Program-made: the position numbers and the translations under genes
From: B8-G4 sp033720735
GTDB lineage: Bacteria > Bacteroidota > Bacteroidia > Chitinophagales > Saprospiraceae
DNA length: 21,284 nt
Direction of reading: 5' to 3'
NCBI GenBank assembly: GCA_033720735.1
Contig: JAWWBX010000042.1
Span: 1-21,284, forward strand
Notes under the pieces: model-generated
Seen by the model: only the letters and a program-made list of their open reading frames with translations
Told to the model about the DNA's origin: nothing
Database searches by the model: none
Shown: one piece after another, positions 1 through 7,400 of the stretch
Layout of the letters: every line of letters begins with the position of its first letter
How positions within the stretch are numbered: position 1 is the stretch's first letter

Positions 1-1
1 G

Positions 2-595
2 CAGGTGCTCGATGAAAGCCTGATCCTGTTTGTTGCCGGGCACGAGACGTCCGCCAATGCGCTCACCTGGACGCTGTACCTGCTCACTCAGCATCCGCAC
101 TACCTGGAGGCAATCCGTAATGAGCACCGAGGTGGTGATCTTTCATTCACCGGGCTGATGCAGCGAACAATGACCCGCCAGGTCATCGAGGAGTCGATGC
201 GGCTTTATCCGCCCGCCTGGATCATCGACCGTCTGCCCAATGAAGATGATGGCGTCCTTGGGTTCTCCTATCCGAAAGACACCTTTCTCATTCAGTTTAT
301 TTACGGGGTCCACCACGACCCTGAGTTGTGGCCAGACCCGTCCCGCTTCGACCCGGAACGATTTTCAGAAACGGCAAAAAGAACGCACGTCCCATACAGC
401 TATCTGCCTTTTGGCGGTGGTCCACGCCTGTGCATCGGCAATCAGTTTGCCATGCTCGAGATGATCCTGGTACTTGGTTACATCGCGCGCCATTTTGATT
501 TGAGATCCATAACCATGCGGCCTGAGATCCAGCCCATGGTCACGTTGCGACCCAGGGGGGCACTATGGATGAAGGTGACTCCGAAGTACGCATGA
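2..595 (+). CDS. Cytochrome P450, C-terminal part (5' end outside window)
   Basis: Heme-thiolate monooxygenase; the reading frame is open at the left edge, so only about the last 197 residues are present. Counting from the GTG at 5, the I-helix oxygen-activation motif AGHETS lies at residues 11-16, the K-helix ExxR is E63-S-M-R66, the PERF-like segment is DPERF at 116-120, and the heme loop FGGGPRLCIG is at 136-145 with the axial cysteine at C143. These four landmarks are in the correct order and spacing for a complete P450 C-terminal half. The GGGP heme loop and the AGHET motif resemble the bacterial CYP102/CYP4-like fatty-acid or alkane hydroxylase branch, but the substrate cannot be read from this piece. 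The next gene begins 28 bp downstream on the same strand, suggesting co-transcription. Confidence 0.95.
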   Translation, partial: QVLDESLILFVAGHETSANALTWTLYLLTQHPHYLEAIRNEHRGGDLSFTGLMQRTMTRQVIEESMRLYPPAWIIDRLPNEDDGVLGFSYPKDTFLIQFIYGVHHDPELWPDPSRFDPERFSETAKRTHVPYSYLPFGGGPRLCIGNQFAMLEMILVLGYIARHFDLRSITMRPEIQPMVTLRPRGALWMKVTPKYA

Positions 596-623
596 ACCAG
601 AAAATTCCGCAACTTTATCAAGC

Positions 624-1187
624 ATGAGCAAGCGGAAGAACCACCCGAAAAAAGCACGCAAACGGAGCTCCCGGACCAAGACCCCGGCCAGTGCTGCCAT
701 CACCCAATCCTGGTGGTTCAAAAACGCCGTGGCGCTGGTATTCATCCTGATAGGAGGTTATCTCCTGGCTGACAATGCGGGTTACCAACGGTTGCAAAAG
801 GTATTCAGTGATTTCAATCACAACAAGGTCCAGTATGGTCAAGCCACGAAGTTTGAAAAACAGCATCGCTACCTGGGGTTCAACATCTCATTCCTGGAAC
901 AGGTCAAGCAGGCGACTCCGGAGGATGCGGTGATCCTGTTTCCCCCGCGGTGGGTTCTCTATCCAAGAAATGAGAAATCGCCCTTTGGCAAGTGGATGGA
1001 CAGCAAGAGCTACACCACCTATTTCCTGTATCCGCGCAGCGTGATCTACGACAATAAGAAGGACCGGGAAAGTGCCCTGTATCCGCATGCAACACATGTC
1101 GCTGTAGTGCGCGGCTGGGGCTATGACAAGCTCAACTACCCGGTAACGGAACAAAGTGAATTCGGCATCTACCCCGTCAACCAGTAG
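624..1187 (+). CDS. Single-pass membrane protein with periplasmic tail, unknown function; probable partner of the downstream membrane protein
   Basis: 187 residues. The first 28 residues are strongly basic (many K/R), then one hydrophobic helix at about residues 32-49, then a soluble region of about 135 residues predicted outside the membrane by the positive-inside rule. The soluble part contains TPEDAVILFPPRWVLYP and TYFLYPRSVIYD. Phrases of this type (an 'A.ILF' strand followed by 'YFLYPR') are familiar from the extracytoplasmic C-terminal domains of GT-C membrane glycosyltransferases, but I cannot assign a named family. The stop codon lies 3 bp before the GTG start of the polytopic membrane protein, so the two are almost certainly co-translated. 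Inference: it may supply the soluble domain that the neighbour lacks. The ATG at 624 is the only sensible start. Confidence 0.8.
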   Translation: MSKRKNHPKKARKRSSRTKTPASAAITQSWWFKNAVALVFILIGGYLLADNAGYQRLQKVFSDFNHNKVQYGQATKFEKQHRYLGFNISFLEQVKQATPEDAVILFPPRWVLYPRNEKSPFGKWMDSKSYTTYFLYPRSVIYDNKKDRESALYPHATHVAVVRGWGYDKLNYPVTEQSEFGIYPVNQ

Positions 1188-1190
1188 CAC

Positions 1191-2585
1191 GTGGCCATTC
1201 TGCTGTACATCCTTGTCTTTATCACCGGTGTCGGTGCGCTCTCCCTGGCAGCGCCTGCACTGAAAGCCTGGGAAAAGACCGGGTTTGCCTTACCGATCGG
1301 CATGGGGATCGCAAGTGTTTACATGTTTGCCATCGATCTGGTCGGAATCCCCATCAACGGGATGGGTGTGAATCTGTTTGGGCTTTTACTCCTGTCGGCT
1401 GCACTCTTCGGCATCTATTTCAGGAATCCCGACAATCGGCGGATCGATCCCCGAACATGGATCGCTCCCCTGCGCACACCCCCACGTCATATTGCTTTTT
1501 ATCTGGTGGTCGTGGCGGGGATCTATGTGATCTGGATGATCTCCTCACGCGCGATGTTCTGGCCCATTCTCAACTACGACTCTGTCACCGGCTATGACTT
1601 GCTTGGACAGATCACGTTTGCCGAGGGCACGTTCAACAACTCTGTGTTCGACAAGGTCAATTCACTCGAGAACAACCGCACCGGTTATGCCCCGCTCTAC
1701 CCACTCAACCTGACGCTCGCCTACGTCGGAGGTATCGAGAACGGGAAGATCACCTCGGTGTTCTTCTATGTTTCCCTGGCGTTGGCATTCTTTGCACTTC
1801 TCAGGCGCTACACGACGCCTCTGGCAAGCGCCCTCTTCACTTTATTGCTGATCACCATACCCGAATACGCTTTCTTCTCCACGTTGTCTTCAAACAATCC
1901 ACCTCTGGCTTACTATGCCGGACTGGGACTGATCTGCATCTATATCTGGTACGACAAGGGAGACCGGAGCTTTATGTACCTCGGCTGCCTTCTCCTCGCC
2001 ATGGGTATGTGGACCCGTAATGAAGCGATCTTCTTTGCCTTGCCGGCAATCGGGCTCGCAGTCATGAAGGGCTGGCGTGACAAGCGATTTCGCCCGGCGT
2101 TGACCATCGCCATGTGGTCTTTCATCCCGTTGATCGTCTGGCAGCTCGTATTGAAGTTATGGCTGGATGCACAGGTCGATATTCAGGTGCGCACAGCACT
2201 GTTTCTGGACTGGGAACGGCTGCGCGTGATGAAAAACCAGATTACTGAAGTGACCTTCAGTACGGCGTATTACGGGGTTGTCAACCATCTGTTTTGTGCC
2301 ATCGTGCTTTTGAGTGCACTGATCTGGGCGATCAACCGCAAGCACACGCACTGGAAGCTGCTCGCTGCAATCGGTGTTGGCTGGCTGCTCTACCTGATCT
2401 TGTTTTACCAAATGGACGTTGACTTCACCAAGGTGGGTTGGCTGCTGTACAGCTACAAGCGTGGATTGTTTACCTATTTGCCGCCTATGGTATTCTTTAT
2501 GGCAGTCACCTGGATCTCCCGTTCTTTCTTTGAATGGGTGGAGGTTCGGCAGTCACATCAGGGGACTTCATCCCTTGCTACCTGA
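1191..2585 (+). CDS. Polytopic membrane protein, GT-C glycosyltransferase-like
   Basis: 464 residues with about 11-12 hydrophobic helices from residue 4 onward. The loop after the fourth helix reads NYDSVTGYDLLGQITFAEGTF, with acidic residues placed as in the first extracytoplasmic loop of GT-C (PMT/ArnT/GT39-like) enzymes, which carries the catalytic aspartate. A TRNEA motif follows a later helix (MGMWTRNEAIFF); in GT-C proteins the 'R/K-x-E-g/a' motif sits at the same kind of position. These enzymes transfer a sugar from a polyprenyl-phosphate donor on the outer face of the inner membrane. The protein ends soon after the last helix, with no periplasmic C-terminal domain. The start is GTG at 1191, 3 bp after the preceding stop; no in-frame ATG near the N-terminus would preserve the first helix. 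The 3' end overlaps the convergent sulfotransferase gene by 18 bp. Function is inferred; a lipid or polymer flippase or ligase is an alternative. Confidence 0.7.
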   Translation: MAILLYILVFITGVGALSLAAPALKAWEKTGFALPIGMGIASVYMFAIDLVGIPINGMGVNLFGLLLLSAALFGIYFRNPDNRRIDPRTWIAPLRTPPRHIAFYLVVVAGIYVIWMISSRAMFWPILNYDSVTGYDLLGQITFAEGTFNNSVFDKVNSLENNRTGYAPLYPLNLTLAYVGGIENGKITSVFFYVSLALAFFALLRRYTTPLASALFTLLLITIPEYAFFSTLSSNNPPLAYYAGLGLICIYIWYDKGDRSFMYLGCLLLAMGMWTRNEAIFFALPAIGLAVMKGWRDKRFRPALTIAMWSFIPLIVWQLVLKLWLDAQVDIQVRTALFLDWERLRVMKNQITEVTFSTAYYGVVNHLFCAIVLLSALIWAINRKHTHWKLLAAIGVGWLLYLILFYQMDVDFTKVGWLLYSYKRGLFTYLPPMVFFMAVTWISRSFFEWVEVRQSHQGTSSLAT

Positions 2586-3416
2586 TGGTTGGCTCACCTG
2601 AGGTTGTGGCGTCTTGCTCAGCTCCAGCACCTGCTCCCAATCGTCCTGATACACCTCATCCACCCGATCGAGTACTTTCCGGTCGACCAGAGGTCCATCG
2701 CTGCGGTTGAAGGGAGCTCCCAGATAGAGGATGCCATAGCGCACGATGTCGCGGAGCAGTCGCTGAACTCTGAAGACAACAGCCGACTGCTTGCCGCGTT
2801 CGCGATTGAGATTCACCCGTTGCATGACCCTGCGCAGGAGTTGCAACTGGCGGTCGCCGTATGAGGTGTGCCGTCGCTGCAGATCCACCTCCTCCAGATC
2901 TACTGTGGCCCCCATGATCGCGGCCAGGTGTTCAATGAACCCGGCCCCGTCGTGCACGAGATCCTCATACATCAGGATCACCGGCGGCTGGCTGAAGCGA
3001 TCGCGCAGGATGGCGATCCGGTCACAGTACAGCAGGTCTTCCCGATGGTATTGCGCCTGCCCCTCTCCTTCAGACCAGAGTTCCTCAAACTGAAGGATGT
3101 GGCCATTCTTGAGCTGACGCTTGTATTCTGACAGGAGCCAGTCACTGTGCCTGCGTACCACGACGATCGGAATGGCATCGGGCCAGTCTTCCGAGACGTG
3201 ATCGATCTCACGCTGCCACTGTTCATCCATCGCCAGTTCATATGATATGAGAAACCGCGCCGCTGCAGAATCCCTGATGATCTCATCACGCTCAAAGAAT
3301 TGCGGCTTGGGGATATACCTGATCCCTTTCAGGTGCGGGAAGACCGACTTCTGCAGGAAGGTCGTACCCGTGCGCATCATCCCGCAGTGAAAGAATATTT
3401 CGTTATTGCCCTCCAT
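2568..3416 (-). CDS. Sulfotransferase family protein
   Basis: 282 residues. The N-terminus gives a beta strand followed by a PAPS-binding loop, FFHCGMMRTGTTFLQ (residues 8-22; RTGTT corresponds to the 5'-phosphosulfate loop of sulfotransferases). A second signature, VVVRRHSDWLLSEY (85-98), matches the 3'-phosphate motif R-x7-S with R88 or R89 and S96. Family members transfer a sulfuryl group from PAPS to a hydroxyl or amine of a sugar, lipid or peptide; the acceptor cannot be predicted. The length is normal for a compact bacterial sulfotransferase. The ATG shares its A with the TAA stop of the upstream SDR gene (TAATG), indicating translational coupling. No PAPS-synthesis genes are in the window. 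The 3' end overlaps the convergent membrane-protein gene. Confidence 0.85.
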   Translation of the reverse strand: MEGNNEIFFHCGMMRTGTTFLQKSVFPHLKGIRYIPKPQFFERDEIIRDSAAARFLISYELAMDEQWQREIDHVSEDWPDAIPIVVVRRHSDWLLSEYKRQLKNGHILQFEELWSEGEGQAQYHREDLLYCDRIAILRDRFSQPPVILMYEDLVHDGAGFIEHLAAIMGATVDLEEVDLQRRHTSYGDRQLQLLRRVMQRVNLNRERGKQSAVVFRVQRLLRDIVRYGILYLGAPFNRSDGPLVDRKVLDRVDEVYQDDWEQVLELSKTPQPQVSQPSGSKG

Positions 3417-4297
3417 TATCCTTTACCGCGCATTGTTTCCCACATGTCCCACATTTCTTCGGTGATCTGTTTGAATGGACTGAATTGTCCGGCCTGCTCA
3501 AGCCACTCACCACCGTCGATGGTGACGACTTCTCCATTGACAAAGGCTGCATAGTTCGAGAGCAGGTAGGCCGCGAGGTTGGCAAGTTCCTGGTGGTCAC
3601 CCACGCGGCCGAGCGGTACCCTTGCTGCAGGATCGAGCTGCTGGCGGAGCGGCTCCGGAAACAAACGGTCCCACGCCCCGCGGGTCGGAAACGGGCCCGG
3701 TGCGATGGCATTGGCCCGGATCCCATACTTGCGCCCCCACTCGGCAGCCAGCGAACGTGTCAGGGCCAGGACCCCTGCCTTGCCACAGGCCGATGGTACG
3801 GTATAGCCGGTACCGGTCCAGGCGTAGGTCGTCACAATATTGAGCATCACGCCCTTGATCTCGTGCTCGATCCAGTACTTGCCCACTTCCAGTGAATAGT
3901 TGACCGCCCCGTTGAGAACGATACCAATGACTGCCTCGAAGGCCCGGTGGGAAAGGCGCTCGGTCGGGCTGACGAAGTTCCCTGCGGCATTGTTGACCAG
4001 GCCGTCGATCCGCCCAAAGGCTTCCAGGGCCGATGCCACGGTGCTGCGCACATCTTCGATCTGACGTACATCGCCGGGCACGACGATCACCTCTGCCCCT
4101 TTGGCCTTCAGTTCCGCCGCTGTGGCTTCGAGTACTTCCCGGCGGCGGCTGGTCAGCACCAGTTTAGCCCCGAGTGAAGCAAAGTACATCGACATGGATT
4201 TCCCGAGTCCGGAGCCCCCGCCCGTCACAATAATCACTCGATCCTGCAGCGCACCATCACGCAACATGGGGCGGGTGTGCAGGGATTGCTCTTCCAT
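3416..4297 (-). CDS. SDR-family oxidoreductase, 2,4-dienoyl-CoA reductase (DECR)-like
   Basis: 293 residues from the chosen ATG. The Rossmann nucleotide motif TGGGSGLG is at 25-32, NNAAGNF at 102-108, and the C-terminal cofactor/substrate segment reads AIAPGPFPTRGAWDRLFP. The canonical SDR YxxxK is absent (the position before K173 is serine). Instead Y158 and K173 are 15 residues apart, as in mitochondrial DECR1 (Tyr199/Lys214 in the human enzyme), and NNAAGNF, TTYA and VPSA also match DECR1. Arginines after the second strand (TSRRRE) favour NADPH. Likely role: NADPH-dependent reduction of 2,4-dienoyl-CoA in oxidation of unsaturated fatty acids. The frame stays open to an ATG at 4408, but those 37 extra residues look unlike the family; ATG 4297 or ATG 4267 is more likely. 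It is coupled to the downstream sulfotransferase by TAATG. Confidence 0.88.
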   Translation of the reverse strand: MEEQSLHTRPMLRDGALQDRVIIVTGGGSGLGKSMSMYFASLGAKLVLTSRRREVLEATAAELKAKGAEVIVVPGDVRQIEDVRSTVASALEAFGRIDGLVNNAAGNFVSPTERLSHRAFEAVIGIVLNGAVNYSLEVGKYWIEHEIKGVMLNIVTTYAWTGTGYTVPSACGKAGVLALTRSLAAEWGRKYGIRANAIAPGPFPTRGAWDRLFPEPLRQQLDPAARVPLGRVGDHQELANLAAYLLSNYAAFVNGEVVTIDGGEWLEQAGQFSPFKQITEEMWDMWETMRGKG

Positions 4298-4466
4298 CCG
4301 GGCAATTTCGTGAATATTCCCAAGATATTGCAAGAAGCGCCATACGTTGTGTTGACCCCCCAAATGTGCGCAAGAACCACTTTCTTTGCGCTTGGAAACG
4401 GCCTGCATGCCCCTGCCTGTCCAATGTTATTGAACCTTTTGCGTTAATAGGAGAGCGATTAATTAC

Positions 4467-7400
4467 ATGATTTACAGGTTGATCAATACATACTGTTTTC
4501 CAGCATTGTTCTTGTGCGTCTGTCTGTGCTTTCCGCAGTCCGGTGTGGCACAGGAAGTGATGGTGGTGGAGCGGATCCGCACCATCGATCAGACCAAGCC
4601 GATCTTCAACATCCACGTCGACGAAGACAACAACAAATGGATCGCCAACGCGACCACGGTCTACTTTGTCCCTGCCAAAGACATCGCTGAACCACTGGAG
4701 ATCAGTCCGGCAGAACAGTCCCTGCTGCAACTCCCGGGTGGCGATTACGACCTGCGCTGGAACAAGCAGGAGATCAAGGCCATCCTGGGAGATGCCCTGG
4801 TCACGACGGCCGCTTACAACCGCAAGACGAAAGAATTGTGGATCGGCACCGATGGCTACGGGTTGTTCAAACTGAGGGCAGACGACAGCGGACTCCGGTT
4901 CCTGGAACAAATGCACATCGACAACTCGAAGCTGCGCTCTGATTTCATCAACTCCATCTATATCACGCCTGACCAAAGGATTTGGGTCGGCACCCAGGAC
5001 GGTGCCTTGGTCGGCGAAGGGGGGCAATGGAAGGTCTTCCAGAAGTTCTTCAACATCCTGCGCATCGCTGGCAACCGCCAGGAGACCTGGGCGATCGGTG
5101 ATGGTCTGGTGTGGATCATCGACAACAAAGACAACTGGCAACCCTATGAGATCAATCCCCGTGAGATTGAAGGCACGATGCACGACATTGCCGTGGATCA
5201 GGAGGGCAAGATCTGGATCGCCTCTAACATCATGACCTCGTACAAGATCGCGACCGACAGGTATGAACACTTCGGCCCGGGACAATACTTTACCAGCCAG
5301 TTTGTCAATTACGTCTCGGTCGACGACGACAACACGATATGGGTCGGCACGGACGACAAAGGCGTGTACATCATTGAAAAAGAGTCGACGATCACGGTGA
5401 CCACCAACATCGACAAGCCTGTCAGTTGTGACAGCACGGCCACCGATGGGCAGGCCTCAGTGCGGGCGATCGGTGGCACCCCGCCGTACACGATCAACTG
5501 GTCGCATGGCGCCTCCGGGGATACGGCGGCAGAGCTCGCACCCGGTCTCTACACGATCACGGTGACTGATACTGAAGGCGGATCGAAAACGGCATCCCTG
5601 GAGATCAATGATCCACGGATCGTTGTTACGCTTCAACAGGAGCAGGCAGAAAGCGATCTCAACGCAGGTGATGGTGTGGCCTCGATGCATGTGGAAGGAG
5701 GGGCGCCACCCTACAATGCCTTGTGGAGCAATGGCAGCACTGCGGCCTTACAGTCCAATCTGACGGAAGGTCTGTATACGGTGACGGTCACTGATCAGAT
5801 CGGTTGTACCGGAACAGCTGAAATCGAGATCACCCGCGAGATCCGTCCCCTGGCAGTCAACATTAACGCAGGCGATCCGATCAGATGCCCTGGGGGCGCC
5901 ACTGGTTCGGCATGGGCCGAGGTATCAGGCGGTCGGGAGCCATTCCGGTTTGCCTGGGCGAAACAATCTAACCACGTGGCGAATGGCGACAGGGTGAGCA
6001 ACTTAAGCGCTGGCACCTACCTGGTGCAGGTCACGGATGAACTCGGGGCGACGGCCACCGCGACGATTACCATCGAAGAGCCTGATCCTCTGGAGTTGGA
6101 CATTCGCATCGAACAGATGGCTACCACCGGTCTGAGCGACGGCAGGGCGACGGCGACGGCTACCGGCGGGACGCCACCTTATGCATTCTCATGGAGCAAT
6201 GACGAGCGGGGAGCGACCGCCTCGCAACTGGCTCCGCATACACATACCCTGGCCGTGACGGATGCCAACGGCTGTCTTACTACTGCGACCGTACAGATCA
6301 CAGAAGATATTTTGCCGCTGCGGGTCGCCTTGCAGGAAACCGGCACAATCCGCTGTCCGGGAGAAGCGACAGGAGGTGTGACTGCCAGTGTTTCCGGCGG
6401 CAAAGGCCCATTCTCGTTCCAGTGGAACAATGGACAGGCGACGGCCGACATCAGCGGCCTGACGGCCGGTCAGTATGCAATCACCGTGACGGATGCCACC
6501 GGAACCACGACTTCCGCATCGCTCACTCTGGAGTCTCCCGAAGTCCTGTCAGCCAAATTATTTGTGGAGCAACCCGCTTCGACCAACACCGCGGACGGAC
6601 GCGCACGCATCGAAATGGCCGGTGGCACGCCACCCTATCAATACCGATGGGATAGCGGGGAGTCGGAATCCGTTGCTGTGCAACTGGCACCTGGTGAACG
6701 CCAGGTGACCGTGACCGATGCTCAGGGCTGCACGTTGGAGAAAGGGGTGATGATCACCGAAGATATCCTGCCGTTGCAAGTGGACATCAATGCGCTGGAG
6801 TCCTCGATCGAGTGTGCAGGCCAGGCCACCGCTGCTGTGAGAGCTGGCGTCTCGGGAGGCAAAGGGCCATTCACCTATCAATGGTCCACTGGTGCAAGTG
6901 AAGAGACCGTGCGAAACCTCCCCGCGGGCCTCGTCAGCCTGACAGTGACCGATGCCACCGGAACACGAGCAGTCGCCGAAATGGAGATCGACGAACCGCC
7001 ACCGATCACGATCGACCTGCAGGTCCGCCAGGCTGCCTCGACCAATGGGGAAGATGGCAAAGCCCGGGCACGCGTCTCCGGTGGTCTGGGCAAATACAGC
7101 TATCTCTGGGATAATGGCGAAACCACGGCAGAAGCCGAACGCCTGGCACCTGGTGTCCATACACTGACGGTGACCGACGAAGTAGGTTGTACTGCCACAG
7201 GATCGGTGGAGATCCAGGAAAACATTTTGCCGCTATCGGTCAGCATTGTACAAACGGCCGGCATCGAGTGTGCCGGGGATGCCACAGGCGTACTGCAACT
7301 TGAGATCACCGGTGGCAAGGGTCCGTTTATCTCAGTGTGGAGCAACAAGGGCAGCGGATCAACCCAGAGCAATCTTGTTGCGGGCACCTACACAGTCACC

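Noticed and set aside
4298..4408. N-terminal extension of the SDR to ATG 4408
   Set aside because: The extra 37 residues do not resemble SDR/DECR N-termini, and ATG 4297 or 4267 places the Rossmann motif at a normal distance from the start.
4257..5285. 342-codon open frame on the minus strand overlapping the start of the OmpA/SprB gene
   Set aside because: It is an antisense shadow of the real gene, lies across the divergent promoter region, and its translation is rich in V/D without a recognisable fold; the plus-strand protein has clear domains.
6558..7160. 200-codon minus-strand open frame inside the SprB array
   Set aside because: It arises from codon bias in the repeats on the opposite strand; the plus frame carries conserved SprB motifs.
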